Assembly (NCBI GenBank): GCA_025667525.1
Contig: CM046877.1
Span: 293,814,364-293,878,363 of the forward strand
Source: Glebionis coronaria
Lineage: Eukaryota; Streptophyta; Magnoliopsida; Asterales; Asteraceae
Length of the DNA stretch: 64,000 nucleotides
Direction of reading: 5' to 3'
A program made the translations under genes and the position numbers. The notes under the pieces are model-generated. The model had not been told where the DNA came from. It made no database searches and saw only the letters and a list, made by a program, of their open reading frames with translations. This document shows, in pieces, positions 11,461 through 27,835 of the stretch; within the stretch, counting starts at the first letter, position 1; every line of letters starts with the position of its first letter.

Positions 11461-11800
11461 TTAGTTCATGAGGAACGTCGTGAGGGATGGAATCATCTCA
11501 TGAGAGATGTCCTCACCAAAGTACAACTTCACTCGTTGGCCATTCACCTTAAAATTAGGTCCATTAGGTTGAGCGAGCTCGAGAGTACCATATGGAAAAA
11601 TTTGGGCAATGGTGAATGGGCCGGACCAACGAGATTTCAGCTTGCCCGAAAAGATTTTCAACCGAGAGTTAAAGAGTAAAACTTTGTCTCCAACTTGGAA
11701 CTCTCAGTTTTTAATCTTGGAGTCGTGAATGAGCTTAGTCTTTTCCTTATAGATCAAAGAATTTTCATAAGCCTCATTCCGAAGTTCATTGAGCTCATTG
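11461..11800 (-). pseudogene. Integrase C-terminal remnant of element 2
   Basis: Minus-strand translation matches the C-terminal tail of integrase in element 5: first the [19 protein letters not shown] stretch, then [18 protein letters not shown] and the chromo-like 'GPFTI' segment. A TGA at 11704-11706 interrupts it. It sits directly after the gag-protease frame but in another frame. The missing RT, RNase H and integrase core were therefore lost by an internal deletion with its joint near 11785-11810. This is not a functional integrase. Confidence 0.85.
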
Positions 11801-14357
11801 AGTTGGATCTTGCGTCATTGAGCTCAATAGAGGAAACGGTCTCAACATTGGGAAGAGAGGTAGGAATACTTTTACAAGCATCTTTGAAGTGTTCTTCACA
11901 AGCCTCATCAAGAACGTCAATACAATTAACACTCTCGTATGAATAAGGCTGTTTAGAAAGCTTTCCCATGTTGAAGACGATTTTATCGTCACCAACTCTC
12001 ATGATAAGCTCACCCGCTTCAACATCGATGAGAGTGCGACCGATCCTCAAGAATGGACGACCAACAATTAATGGCACATGAGGGTCCATATCGTAGTCGA
12101 CGACAACGAAATCAGCAGGAAAAGTGAATTTGTCGACTCCTACAAAGACGTCTTCGGCTATCCCCACTGGATAAGCAACCGTACGGTTAGCTAATTCCAA
12201 AGTCATTTTGGTGGGGACTAGCTCAGGGAGAGATAATTGCTTCCACACACTTAAAGGCATTAAGTTAATACTGGCACCTAGATCGGCTAGGGCCATGCAA
12301 TTCTCTACTCCCGGGAAGTTGCAAAGGATTAAGAAGCGACCCGGATCACCAAGCTTGGTTGGCAATTTCCTTAAGAGCACTGCAGAGTAATTCTCATTAA
12401 GTTGGGTGTTAGCGATATCAAGAAGCTTCTCCTTGTCGCTAAGAAGATCTTTGAACATTTTCGCATACTTGGGCATGTGAGCGAGAGCCTCAGCGAAGGA
12501 GATGTTAAAATTCAATTGTTTAAACATTTTGAGAAAGTTCGAAACCTGAATATCATCCTTGCTTTTGAGCTTCTCTTTCCTCAACCTTGATGGATAAGGT
12601 ATATCGGAAGAAGAGGAAGGCTTTGGGAGAATATGATCACTCACATCCTTGGGTGGATGAGGGGTAGAAGTAAGAGGTGGAGAAATTGGGGAAGTAGAAG
12701 GTTGGGGAATAGGAGCAGGTGACTCGTTTTCCTTAGTCACAATCACCGGTGGAGGTATAGGAAGCTCGGGTTCCTTGGTACCTTTGCCACTGCGAGTGGT
12801 GATTGCTTTCATCTCCCCTCTTGGATTCGCAACGGTATTACTCGGAAGAGTACCCGAAGAAGAGGATTGATTACCTTGGAAGAAACCAGCCATCATGTTC
12901 TTTAAGTCATTCGTTTCACTTGCCAAAGTGTTTCTCATATCAACTCTCAGATCGTTTCCTTGTTTCACCATGTCTGCTTTTAAGTTGAGCACTTCCCGTT
13001 GGAGATTTTCCACGATCACATCATTGGTCCGCATATAGGTTTCAACATCTTGGTGTAATGCGGTGGGTTGGTTGGGAGGAGGAGCATGGTATGCGGGTGG
13101 TTGATAAGCAGGTTGTTGGTAAACTTGGTTGTTTCTTTGAGGTGGATATGGTTGTTTGTGAGGTGGTATGTATGGTGCACGAGGTTGTTGTTGTTGTTGA
13201 GGAGGGCGATTGAGGTTTTGTTGTTGGTTTGGGTTGTTAGGAGGAAAACCAGGTGGAGAAAGAAAGTTGTTAGAGCGGTAGCTAAGCAAGTTGCGGTCTC
13301 CTTGAGGACGAGCTTGATAAGCGGCCGGAGGATAAGTACCGTATGCTGCATTCACATTCTCAGAAGGATAGTCTTGGGTGGCGGTACAAGTGGTGTAAGA
13401 ATGAGGACCCCCGCAGATTTCACATGGTTGGCTGACAGCATTGACTTGAGCGTTTTTAGCATTGATGCTGTTGGTGTTGTTAGCGGTGTGGGTAACAAGC
13501 GATTCAAGAAGCGTAGTAATTTTGTCAAGTCGCTTGTCTCTGTCACTAGTACTAGCACTAGCGGCATTGGTCCGCACACTCTTGGTTTGCACACGAGACT
13601 TATTCTCAATGATATCCCAATCGGCATTGGAATTCTTAACCAAAATATTACCCCCCGAGGCACTGTTTAGTGAATCTTGGTCATTCATGCTTAAACCATT
13701 ATAAAAAGTGTTAATTTGGTGCACTTTGGTAAAACCATGTTGTGGGCATTTTCTTAAAAGATCTTTGAAACGATCCCAAGATTCACTAAAAGACTCATCG
13801 TACTTTTGTTCAAAATTGATAATTTCATTCCGCAAAGCGGTAGTACGAGAGGGTGGGAAAAAGTAGTTTATAAATTTGGTCTCCAAATCCGTCCACGTCA
13901 GAATACTTTGTGGCGGTTCCTTTGCAAGCCAATGCCGGGCTTGTCCCTCTAAAGAAAAGGGAAAAAGTTGCAAACGGATTACCTCTTGTGGAACACCATT
14001 GAATTTGACCGTATTCGTGAGTTGGAAGAATCTCTTGATGTGGTCATGAGGATCATCAATGGTACGCCCCAAGAATGGTTGAGCAGAGACCATCTGGATA
14101 AAGCCGGATTTGAGCTCAAAGTTGTTGGCTGCAATCGCGGGTATGACAATTGGATCATTGTTGCCGTCTACATGTGCTTGCAGAAGTTCAATCATCGGGC
14201 GATTGTCTGGTAGAGGCTCATTGTTGAGAGGTGGATTGTTATTGTTGTTGTTATTATTGTTGTTGAGAGGTGGGTTATTGTTGTTGTTTTGTACACCGGC
14301 CATGTCTAAGTCTTCGAGAGGCTCGGGCTCTTGATAAGACGTTGATCGTGTACGCAT
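11754..14357 (-). CDS. Gag-protease polyprotein of non-autonomous element 2 (Athila-like)
   Basis: An open frame of 867 residues. Residues 24-47 are an Asn/Pro run. Residues about 55-255 are the Athila-type gag (for example [14 protein letters not shown], and FYNGL near 218). Residues 312-324 form a zinc knuckle CX2CX3HX4C ([13 protein letters not shown]), and a Pro/Gln-rich linker follows. Residues about 640-800 are a retropepsin-type aspartic protease with its catalytic motif at LADLGAS (Asp 692). Gag would form the particle and bind RNA, and the protease would process it. The last dozen residues come from the integrase region read out of frame after the deletion. The ATG lies about 190 bp downstream of the PBS. 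The frame is intact, so it could still be expressed, but no polymerase is encoded. The call is certain at superfamily level; the Athila lineage is by recognition. Confidence 0.9.
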   Translation of the reverse strand: MRTRSTSYQEPEPLEDLDMAGVQNNNNNPPLNNNNNNNNNNPPLNNEPLPDNRPMIELLQAHVDGNNDPIVIPAIAANNFELKSGFIQMVSAQPFLGRTIDDPHDHIKRFFQLTNTVKFNGVPQEVIRLQLFPFSLEGQARHWLAKEPPQSILTWTDLETKFINYFFPPSRTTALRNEIINFEQKYDESFSESWDRFKDLLRKCPQHGFTKVHQINTFYNGLSMNDQDSLNSASGGNILVKNSNADWDIIENKSRVQTKSVRTNAASASTSDRDKRLDKITTLLESLVTHTANNTNSINAKNAQVNAVSQPCEICGGPHSYTTCTATQDYPSENVNAAYGTYPPAAYQARPQGDRNLLSYRSNNFLSPPGFPPNNPNQQQNLNRPPQQQQQPRAPYIPPHKQPYPPQRNNQVYQQPAYQPPAYHAPPPNQPTALHQDVETYMRTNDVIVENLQREVLNLKADMVKQGNDLRVDMRNTLASETNDLKNMMAGFFQGNQSSSSGTLPSNTVANPRGEMKAITTRSGKGTKEPELPIPPPVIVTKENESPAPIPQPSTSPISPPLTSTPHPPKDVSDHILPKPSSSSDIPYPSRLRKEKLKSKDDIQVSNFLKMFKQLNFNISFAEALAHMPKYAKMFKDLLSDKEKLLDIANTQLNENYSAVLLRKLPTKLGDPGRFLILCNFPGVENCMALADLGASINLMPLSVWKQLSLPELVPTKMTLELANRTVAYPVGIAEDVFVGVDKFTFPADFVVVDYDMDPHVPLIVGRPFLRIGRTLIDVEAGELIMRVGDDKIVFNMGKLSKQPYSYESVNCIDVLDEACEEHFKDACKSIPTSLPNVETVSSIELNDARSNSMSSMNFGMRLMKIL

Positions 14358-14550
14358 GCACCTACAAAAGAACTAACAAGGCAAAAACAAAGCAGAAATA
14401 TTTTTGGTTTTTATGTTTTTAAATTTTTTTGTATTTTTGAAAATTTTATATTTTTTAGGATTTTTGAATATTTTTATGAAAAAGTAACGTTCACGGCGAA
14501 CGGATCCCAAAATCCAAGTTCTCACAAAAAACTGTTGATCTTAACGAGAA
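14358..14550 (-). other. Element 2 leader
   Basis: AT-rich leader between PBS and gag ATG. No features other than T/A runs. Confidence 0.5.
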
Positions 14551-14568
14551 GAGCCCGCAGCGGCGCCA
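14551..14568 (-). other. Primer binding site, tRNA-Asp-like
   Basis: The minus strand reads TGGCGCCGCTGCGGGCTC two bases after the LTR. The plant tRNA-Asp PBS is TGGCGCCGTTGCCGGGGA, so the first half matches well and the second half is altered. Confidence 0.7.
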
Positions 14569-14839
14569 TTTGATACAAGCGTTTTTGGATGGGTTCAGAT
14601 TAGTTCTCGGAATCCTCTCGAATTGATCATAGCTCTAAGTGGAATGATTGTTCTTGGTTACTAAAAAGGGGTTGGTTTTCTAGTCTACTAAAAAGGTTTA
14701 AATGCACTAAGATGTAAACTTAAACTAGAAGCAATTAATTTAATAGCAATTAATAAAACTTGAATTAAAATTTAACAATTGGAACATAAAAAATAAATAC
14801 CACTTAACTCTTAGTCGAAATGCTCAAAAGAAAACTGAT

Positions 14840-15380
14840 CCAGAACTTTTTTCCTTTATTCGGAACTTTCAAACTCACTTGATTCGGAAGATTTAATTAA
14901 TTCAGAATAAATGATAAAAACCCTTGATTCGGAACAAATTGATTCGGAACTTTTGAAAGACTTTCATTCGGAACTTTAAACAAAATCGGTTCGGAACTTT
15001 GAAAGGAAATTGATTCTGAACTTTTCTGTTCGGAAGAAGTTTATTCGGAAGTTTTTTAAAAATTCATTCGGAAGTTTTTGTTTTGAATTGGTTCGGAACT
15101 TTTTAGAAGGCTTTCATTCGGAACTTTTAAATTGAACTGATTCGGAACTTTTGAAAAAGATTGATTCGGAAGATTTTGGATTGGTTCGGAAGTTTCAAAC
15201 ATCGGTTCGGAACTTTTGAAAAACCATTCATTCGGAACTTTTAAAACCATTCATTTGGAACAAATTGATTCGGAACTTTTTAATACAAATTGATTCGGAA
15301 CTTATAAATGAACTGATTCGGAACTTTTCACTAAGATGCTTCATTCGGAACTTTTGTGCTCATTCGGAACTTGGAAAAAC
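14840..15380. repeat. TTCGGAAC array in element 2 right LTR
   Basis: This is the copy of the array at 8130-8660, with about 25 TTCGGAA units. Confidence 0.8.
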
Positions 15381-15778
15381 TCAAAACAGTAGGAGACAGA
15401 AAAACAGTGGAACACGATTTCAAGCCAAAATCCACCAAGTGTTTAACCAAAACTTAAACAAAACTAATCCCTAATCATCTACTAACCATAAACATCAAAT
15501 CCCATCAATAAAAACATAAAACCCAATAACTTTTAAAAATCAAAATCAACCAAATAAGAATTTTAACTTTGAATCAAAAAGATGAAGATGAACAAGATGA
15601 AATGAAGGATTAAATTGATAGATTAATGTTTAAACAATCAAAAGACAAAGATTAAACTACAAGATTGGAAAAACAAGAATCAAAATCACCAAACACCCTA
15701 ATGGTGTTGGTGATGCCTACGAACAGAAAAAGAGAGAAAAAAGGAATGAAAAACTCAATGAAAAGTGTGAAGGGAATT

Positions 15779-15788
15779 CTTTATATAG
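15779..15788 (-). promoter_or_regulatory. TATA box, element 2 right (5') LTR
   Basis: CTATATAAAG on the minus strand, in the LTR that would drive transcription of gag-protease. Confidence 0.5.
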
Positions 15789-16232
15789 GTCTTCCATTTG
15801 GTTGGTGAGTGGGCTTTCTCCCTTTCTTCTTGTCTTCTCGTCTTTTCAGAAAAGTTGACGTTTTCGATTCTGATTTGGGATTTGTCGACGATTAAATTCA
15901 ACTCGTCTTTTAATTTCTTCGTTTAATAGACTTGAGTTTCTTCGACATATGTAAATCTTCAATCTTTGGTCCTTTTCTTCGATAAATCTTCAAATAGGCC
16001 CAGTGACTTCAAATCTTTTGCACCTCTTGGACAATAGACTTCGTCTTGAGTCTTTTTCTTCCATAAAACCCGTGCAATCCCATGTTTTCTTCAATATTCA
16101 TCCGGTTGGCTCTGAAAACACAATAAACACAAAAACCACGCATAATTCCAAACAAATGATATTAAATACGTGTTTTGGTCTTGTTTTAGTAAGAAATAAG
16201 TGGTAAAAGGATGGGTGTTTACACACCTATCA

Positions 16233-16237
16233 AACGT
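16233..16237. other. Target site duplication, right copy (AACGT)
   Basis: Exact repeat of 7843-7847. Confidence 0.9.
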
Positions 16238-16629
16238 TTTTTTTTCTTATTACGTGTCTTAATGTGTGCAACACAATCTTAGATTCATTCCTAATTTTAT
16301 CCATTGCAACACTTCATTTCAAATATTTTATTGGATTGCAACATATAATAATCGACGGAAATATACAAATTTTTTTATTTGGTTCTTTGGTTTTTTTGTT
16401 CCTTCAAAATTTAAGCAGGGTGTTATTGGATTGAGGCGGGTATTTTGAAAGAACCGAATGATAAAATATTTGACGGGTTAAAACTTTTTGTGCCCGGATT
16501 TGAAGACAAAAGTGACGAGTCAAAGTGACGGGATTTATTTTTATTAGCTACGGATTTTTGATCGGATTTTTGTGGCCACATCATTTTTCTTCGATAAGTA
16601 ATTCTTCCTTTATTTTTCATTGAACTTCA
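16238..16629 (+). other. Upstream region of the ORF at 16630
   Basis: AT-rich DNA with repeated GACGGG/GACGAG words (16470-16535). It could be promoter and 5' UTR of the ORF, but no clear TATA box was chosen. It was separated from the DNA now left of 7843 by the insertion of element 2. Confidence 0.35.
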
Positions 16630-18949
<2,320 letters not shown>

Positions 18950-19620
18950 AAGTGGTATGTATTCAAAAAATACATCACTACGAAACACTCAAATGATACG
19001 CATTTGAAAAAATACATAACCAACTTAACAATCAAGTGATACGTGTAAAAAAAATACAAAAAAAAAACTTAAATGATACTATCCAAAAAATTTCACAACC
19101 AATTAAAAAAATCAAAATGATACACATCCGAAAAATACATAAACAAAAAACTCGAGTGATACGTGTCCGAAAAATACACAACCAACTAAAAATGTTCTGG
19201 TGATACGCATCCAGAAAAATACATAACCAACTAAAAAATCAAGTGATACGTGTAAAAAAACAAAAAACTTAAGTGATACGTATCAAAAAAATTTCACAAC
19301 CAATAAAAAACCCAAAGTGATACGTATCCGAAAAATACAATATCGACTAAAAACTCGAGTGATACGTGTCCAAAAAATACACAACCAACTAAAAAGACTC
19401 AGGTGATACGTTTTCGATAAAAAAAATACACAACTAATAAAAAACCAAATTGATACGTATCCGAAAATACAATATCAACTAAAAAACTCGAGTGATACGT
19501 GTCCGAAAAATACACAACCAACTAAAAAGACTCATGCAATACGTTTTCGATAAAAAATACACAACCAATAAAAATAAATCAAAGTGATACGTATCCGAAT
19601 AACACACAAATCTAAAAAAA
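18950..19620 (+). repeat. TGATACG minisatellite with higher-order structure
   Basis: About 15 units of 42-50 bp contain TGATACGTGTCCGAAAAATA, then ACACAACCAACTAAAAA. In the right half, unit starts at 19318, 19360, 19404, 19451, 19493, 19535 and 19585 fall into three types repeating every 131-134 bp. In the left half a five-unit block repeats after 207 bp (19037 and 19244). It has no coding frame. Confidence 0.85.
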
Positions 19621-22094
<2,474 letters not shown>

Positions 22095-22970
22095 AAGTGT
22101 AAAAGGTACACACTTATATCACGAGTATATTGTTATTAAAAGTTATATGTCAAGTATATATTTGGTTACCTCGCGTGGATCCGAGCGGTACCATGCTTTA
22201 ACTATTCCAAAACTCACTCGACCAATGTGCGATGTGTGCTGTTGACACATGTTGGTGTTACTTGATTGCATGAGCCACGTTTCGGTTGAATGGGCAAAAA
22301 AATAGTCGTGCAAAATTTTGACCAGTATGCCTATAAATGGTGTTGATTTTGGTTATCCTTATCTCTAAGGGTCAAACGGTTTATACTATAAGATTTGATG
22401 AAAATGATACAGGTCAAATGGGTTGAAATTTATCTTAAAAAGTAAGTTCATTATTGTGATTTAGTTTTTTTGTAGACGCTAACAAAATTATTATGTTATA
22501 AATAAAAAATTATTACTGTATGTTATAACTGAAAAATTAATATAATTTATTTGTTTACACACTTGTATGTCGAGTGTATTGTTATAAATAGTTATATGTC
22601 GAGTAACCTCACGTGGATCCAAGTAGTACCATCCTTTGACTGTTTTGGAACTCACTCAACCAATGTGGGATGTTAAGAATATGATGAGTGTTACTGGCCC
22701 ATGTCGATGTTACTTGACTGCGTCAGCCACGTCACGATTAATGGGCAAAAAATAATGGTAACCCATTTCGCCCAGTTTGTCTATAAATGAGACTGATTTT
22801 GGCTATATTTATCCCTAACGGGTCAAACGGGTTATACTATATACGGGTCAAATGGGTCAAAATTTATTGAGAGTGGTACTTCAAACTTACTATCTAAAAA
22901 GTTAGTTCATTAAAGTGATTTAGTTTTTTTGTAGTTGTTAAAAAAATATTATGTTATAAGAGATGTTTTC
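22095..22970 (+). repeat. Direct duplication, about 400 bp x 2
   Basis: The stretch about 22100-22510 is repeated with divergence at about 22560-22965. Shared landmarks are TTATATGTC(A/G)AGTA, CCTC(G/A)CGTGGATCC, ACTCACTC(G/A)ACCAATGTG, GGGTCAAACGG.TTATACTAT and GTGATTTAGTTTTTTTGTAG. It is non-coding, and the 68-residue ORF at 22039-22245 is probably fortuitous. Confidence 0.75.
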
Positions 22971-24070
22971 TGATCCAATATTACCCACCCTATATCAAGA
23001 AAACTACACTGGACGTGGAAAAATGTAGTTTGCCAAATGCATGTCATTTTCTAATATAAACACACCATAGTGAACCTCACTCAGTTGCATTTTTATGATA
23101 TTATGGTGTATTTTTTTAATGGATTTAGTTTCTACAATCCCAATATATCTTTATCTCAAGTGGTGTGCAGCTTAGACCAATTATGGTTGTGTGGCATCCG
23201 ATCTTGACTGCATTCGTAAATCAGAACCTCAAAACATCAACTCTCGAGTTCCATATTATGATGGTCGGCATCCGATTGGGTATTGAAGAAGTTGATGGAT
23301 TAAACTCGATGAGACAAATGTGGTTGAATATTCAGGTGCATGGTTCGAGTTGAGGGTTAGATATGCTACCCAGTATCGGTCAATATAGAATAAAAATAAT
23401 ACCCATGTTGATAACACTAACTTATATTCCAGTTCGTGATGATATTAATACATGCTTCTTTGCAAAGTTGTGATAGTTTGAGTTAAAGTAAAGGGACATG
23501 CCATAATTCATTTGGCAAGTATACATTTGCTATTTCAAGATTAACATTAAAGCTAAATATGTGATACGTTACTTTTCTGGCTTATTATAGTTGATACAAC
23601 CTACATCGTGGTTGCTTAAAATTTATTTGAAGTATTATGAGTTACAACCTTCTGATATGATTATTAATCATCCAAAGCTGAATTTAGTATGTTGATATCA
23701 TTGTGTAAAGCCAGTTCCTATGAAATTCTCTAGAATAATGCATTTTGAAACGAGTTTAATTTAAGGCGTCTAAGACACAATTTTGTTTCACTAAATTTAC
23801 TTTAATATATCCAAATGATCACAAGGTTATCCATCTAAAAATATACGAGTATATGTTTTTAGTTTGTTGCACTTGCTTGATGTAAAAATGTTTATTGAAG
23901 GCCAACACAATAAATTAAAATATAGTGTATTTTTACACAACCTTATTTTCTCTTTTTTTGTTTTTTGAAGATCTTTACTTATTTGGCATGTTGTTAGCAT
24001 GCATATATTTCATTACATATCATATATGCTACTAACAGCGTTTAACATAGTCGTAGCAAAAGAAGAATAC
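22971..24070. other. Unassigned DNA
   Basis: A 62-codon frame at 23165-23353 has ordinary composition but no recognisable domain, and it is not called. The rest is AT-rich. Confidence 0.35.
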
Positions 24071-24074
24071 AATA

Positions 24075-24305
24075 ATATACAAGTTACAATAGGAGTAGGC
24101 GATAGATGCACGTCTGTTTTTAATAGTTATAAAGTAAATAATTTATTGTATCAGTAGACTAGATTGTTTCAAGAGTTGAAAGCAATAATTAGAACACAAA
24201 GTTACAATAGTAGGAGAAGGCGATACACACACGTTTATTCTTAATAGTTATAAAGAAGTTGTTTATTATATCCGTAGAGTAGACAGTTTCAAGAGTTAAA
24301 AACAA
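24075..24305 (+). repeat. Tandem duplication, about 120 bp x 2
   Basis: Both copies contain AAGTTACAATAG, a GGCGATA word, CACACGT or GCACGTCT, TTAATAGTTATAAAG and GTTTCAAGAGTT. The words GTTTCAAGAGTGAAAAG and TTTGTGAT near 24920 suggest a third, more diverged copy. Confidence 0.6.
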
Positions 24306-25370
24306 AAGAAATCTAAATGTTGCAGTTTGTGATGAAGATAGTAATACAAAGGACTTCAAGGTCTATGATTTAAAGTTCAAAAAGTATGTACAATTTATAT
24401 TTTTAAATGGATTTTTAGAATATTTTAAATTCAAATCAATTATATATCATGATCTCTTTTTTCTTACATGTCTGTAAAACTATTAGATGTTTACGGAATA
24501 GACATTAACTATTGACTTGATTAGTGTCGTCAATTGTTATTTAAGACCATCAAAAGTGAACGTGGTGGTAGATTGATCTATCTATTTTATCCCCTGAAGT
24601 TCTCGGGTGTTCCAAACCACAAATTCTTTTACAAATGTGTGTGTCGATAATGGTTTTGAGAAATATTGATCAATCTAATGGGTTGTGTAATGAGATAAGA
24701 AATTATTAATGGAACAAACTTGGGAAAGAAAGTTATCATACCAAGGTTGAAAATTACTCAATTCGACAAACGTTTACCGCTAAAAACCATTTGAAAATAG
24801 TTCCTTATCTCATTTTCATTTGCAATGAACATTAACAAAGCCAAGGACAATCCTTTTCAAAAGTGATTTTGTACCTCCCGCTTCATGTTTTCACTCCATC
24901 TTTATATGTAGTTGTTTCAAGAGTGAAAAGTAACAAATATTTGAAGGTTGTAATTTGTGATCCGGAATGGAACGTATCTAAAACAAATAGAAATATGGTA
25001 TACAAATAAGTAACAATGTTTTATATGTGGAATATATATTTTCAAATGCTTTTTCTAATATTTTGTAATTATGATTACCTATTTACATATACATTATTGT
25101 TCACGATTACTTTTTAGTTACTTTTACGTTTAACAGTTAGATGTTCCTGGCATGATTATTGGTTGTTGACTTTATTTGCTCTCACATATGTCAACTTTGA
25201 GGACTGAAATGCATGGAACTCTATTATTGTGATTATTACAAAGTTAAACGCTTATGGAATAACTCATGTTCTTTTTTAGGATTCGTTTTCATCTATTACC
25301 AAACCCGTGTACTTTCTTTTAGTATTAACATATGTTTGTTATTTCTTACAAAAATCACTTATTAAGCTAA
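24306..25370. other. AT-rich DNA before the right Helitron end
   Basis: No supported gene. Short exon-like words (GCAGTTTGTGATGAAGATAG) recur near 24950 in diverged form. Confidence 0.35.
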
Positions 25371-25400
25371 ACCCGACGTTAGACGGGTCTTTAAGCTAGT
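25371..25400 (+). mobile_element. Helitron-like 3' terminus (plus strand)
   Basis: A hairpin ACCCG ... CGGGT (25371-25375 with 25384-25388) is followed after 7 bases by CTAG (25396-25399), then T and an (AT)n run. This is the hairpin plus CTRR signature of Helitron 3' ends. The 5' end to the left is not identified. Confidence 0.6.
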
Positions 25401-25424
25401 ATATATATATATATATATATATAT
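25401..25424. repeat. (AT)n tract beside the Helitron end
   Basis: About 12 AT units immediately after the CTAG-T boundary. Confidence 0.9.
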
Positions 25425-25828
25425 GATCAGATTATAAAAACTATCAGTCTGTCACTACTATAATTTTACCATTTTGATATGACAGTTCATGATTTACCGA
25501 ATCACTAAGCCTATAAAGTATAAACTCGATCAAATCGATAATCAAAAAAGCAAGCCGCATATATGACATTATCTATTAAAACATGCACTGGATATCCAAT
25601 TTATAGTAATACATATCGCATGACTATTTTATTTCATGTTTAGTTTATTTGAGAATCAGAAACAAAAGGTGGTGAAGACAAAATTGGAATCTACATAATA
25701 CTAGATTACTAGAGCCTCGTCATGCATGTTATCACGTATATATGACATGATCTTCGAAAATCATGTTACTCAATTTGCACTAAAAATGTGCTTTCGGACG
25801 TACATGGTATTATGTAAACAAATTCAAA
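25425..25828. other. 3' flank of glutaredoxin gene 1
   Basis: AT-rich, presumably containing the 3' UTR. No distinct terminator or other gene seen. Confidence 0.4.
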
Positions 25829-26134
25829 TTAAACCCATAAAGCTCCAGCCCTGATGAGCAATGGCTTTAAACCCCTCTTAAGTTGAAGACTCATAATCTC
25901 ATTTGTTCCGCCAACTAACTCACCACCAATGAACACAGCTGGGACTGTACTATACCCAAGCCCCGACAATGCTTGCTCAATTTCTCGGCCTCTTGCTATC
26001 TCATCAAGCTCGTAGACAGTAGGGTTCACACCAAAGTCATTAAAGAGGGACTTGACTGTGTGAGACATTATGCAAGAACTCTTACTGAAGATGACCACAG
26101 GCCTCCCAGAAACCATTCTTTTCACTCGGTCCAT
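25829..26134 (-). CDS. CC-type (class III, ROXY-like) glutaredoxin 1
   Basis: 101 residues, the normal length for plant CC-type glutaredoxins. It has one thioredoxin fold: VVIFSKSSC near residues 13-21, YELDE at 41-45, TVP cis-proline motif at 63-65, FIGG at 68-71, GG at 75-76, and C-terminal ALWV at 98-101. In this family the C-terminal ALWL-type tail binds TGA bZIP factors, so a role as a nuclear or cytosolic co-regulator of transcription is likely by homology. The active site reads C-I-M-S (Cys21) where family members usually have C-C-M-C or C-C-M-S. The catalytic first Cys is kept and the second is Ile. The gene has a single exon with no intron, as is usual. A close paralogue lies at 34259-34567 in the same orientation. 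Confidence 0.93.
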   Translation of the reverse strand: MDRVKRMVSGRPVVIFSKSSCIMSHTVKSLFNDFGVNPTVYELDEIARGREIEQALSGLGYSTVPAVFIGGELVGGTNEIMSLQLKRGLKPLLIRAGALWV

Positions 26135-26243
26135 GTCTATACTGAACTTAACTAGAAGTGTTAAAGAGATTAGAGATATTATTAGTTAGTACCTAAAGTG
26201 ACTCTTTAACTTGTTTTGTGTTAATGTGAATGAAAACTGAGAA

Positions 26244-26269
26244 ATATATATATATATATAGGGTTTGAG
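26244..26269 (-). promoter_or_regulatory. TATA region of glutaredoxin gene 1
   Basis: The minus strand reads CTCAAACCCTATATATATA about 110-135 bp before the ATG. Nearly the same text precedes the paralogue (34662-34682). Confidence 0.6.
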
Positions 26270-27423
26270 TGGATGATATGTGGAGAATAGGGAATGTTTT
26301 AGGTTAGTGACCGATAGCTATATCAGGTTCGAGAGATGGGTGTTGCTGCAAAAGATGAATGTGATACGTTGGCAAAAGATGGGCGGCAACGAATCTCATT
26401 GCTACGGAAGCATATATAGATATTGATCTTACGTCCAAGTGTGGATGTGTAGGGCTCTAGAATCTATTCGATCTTCAAGTATCCTTATATTATTCCGCAT
26501 TTGTAATGGACTTTTCAAGAACCGGAAGGTTATACCACCTTTTGCACTGGGTTCACTTATTATTTATAAAGGCATAAAATTAAATGTGAAAACCATTACA
26601 ACTATATCATCGCCAAATATCTCATAATATGCAAAAAAAAGTTATTAAGGGCATTCTTAACTAAACTCTGCATAATATAAAGATGATATACAAGTATTTT
26701 TTATTTTATATCATAGTACAAACAAATTAAATCACAGATTCTGTATTAAGACAAGATTTTAGTGTTTTTCACTCCGAAATTTGTTAATGGGGGTTTTCTA
26801 ACAACTCCTATTTTCAACCTCTTAATGGATAATTGTAAAACTGTGTACTTTTGTCGTATTTTTCTGACAACGTTATAGTTACCTTCGTTTTCAGAAAGAT
26901 GATATCACAATATATATGATAGATGTAACACGTAAATTCTTCACTGGCGTGATTGCTTGAACCCGTACCTGTTCCGAAGAGCATCTCACTATATAGTCAT
27001 GGTAATGATGGTAAGGACGGACTCCGGATTTTTAAGAAGATGTTGTTTAAAATAATTGTCGGGTTATTGAGTAAGTTACACCATAAAAACAAAAGTAGCA
27101 AATATTTTGGGAGTCCACATAAGAAAAGAAATGACTGTTTTGAAAAAATTTACATTTCGTGACTTAAATTAAGTATAATCTGTACCACTTCTGGTAAGTA
27201 TAATTTGTACCACTTCACCTATGTAGTCATTCTTGACTGATGTGATACAAACTTAAAATGTATATACGTAAAAGATGAGTTGTTGTGAGCTAATTTTTTG
27301 TATTTGTTTATTTTATTTTATTTTTTATCTAAATTATAGGATTATTTGCTTGCCACATTGTTGAAAGTAATTGAATATTGTAAGTAAGAGCACAGTGGCT
27401 ACAAGAATTTGTTAAAACCTTGT
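26270..27423. other. Intergenic region upstream of glutaredoxin gene 1
   Basis: No gene supported. A short direct repeat AAGTATAAT.TGTACCACTTC occurs twice at about 27172-27220. Confidence 0.4.
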
Positions 27424-27428
27424 ATTGT
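27424..27428. other. Target site duplication, left copy (ATTGT)
   Basis: ATTGT lies just outside the left TGATGCA terminus and is repeated exactly at 29372-29376. Confidence 0.85.
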
Positions 27429-27835
27429 TGATGCAGAGATTCATGAATAAAACAAAATATAATTTACTTATTTTGTTATTTTGTTTCCTTATTTTTGTTT
27501 AAGAAAATATTCTTAAATTATTATTCATGTTTAGAAATAATAAAGTAGTATTTAATCTTTATTTAAATTATTCTACTCTTCTTATAAGTATGGTTCTTTT
27601 TCCTATATGAGAGATTAGGAAGTTATGAATAAAAAAACAGATTTAAAAAAAAATAATAAAAAATAAAAAAAATAACTATAGAGAAAGTAGAATAATCTAA
27701 ATAAAGATTAGACACTGCTTTCTTATTTCTAAACATGAATAATAATTTAATAATATTTTCTTAAACAAAGATAAAGAAACAAAATAACAAAATAAGTAAA
27801 TTATATTTTGTTTTATTCATGAATCCCTGCATCAT
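27429..27835. repeat. Inverted LTR fragments forming a long palindrome
   Basis: The left arm (27429 to about 27637) is the LTR 5' part in plus orientation. The right arm (about 27685-27834) is the same in minus orientation. About 150 bp can pair, and the centre is A-rich. The right arm abuts LTR A (27836) with one intervening T. Confidence 0.85.

Larger units (their letters stand above)
7848..16232 (-). mobile_element. Element 2: complete non-autonomous Athila-like Ty3/gypsy retrotransposon
   Basis: It has two LTRs (7848-9522 and 14571-16232) in the same orientation, a PBS, a purine tract, and a perfect AACGT target duplication. The LTRs look about 98% alike by eye, which suggests a fairly recent insertion. 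Its only coding content is gag plus protease and a remnant of the integrase C-terminus. Reverse transcriptase, RNase H and the integrase core are missing, so it must use enzymes from another element. Confidence 0.92.
14571..16232 (-). repeat. Element 2, 5' LTR
   Basis: It aligns end to end with 7848-9522, with small changes and a short deletion in the TTCGGAAC array. The TATA box is at 15779-15788. Confidence 0.9.

Noticed and set aside
13068..13670. 200-codon frame on the plus strand opposite gag-protease of element 2
   Set aside because: It is antisense to a well-supported gag frame, and its composition follows from the repeats of the Pro/Gln-rich region.
25973..26155. Plus-strand frame over the glutaredoxin gene
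   Set aside because: Shadow of the minus-strand gene, which has the full family pattern.
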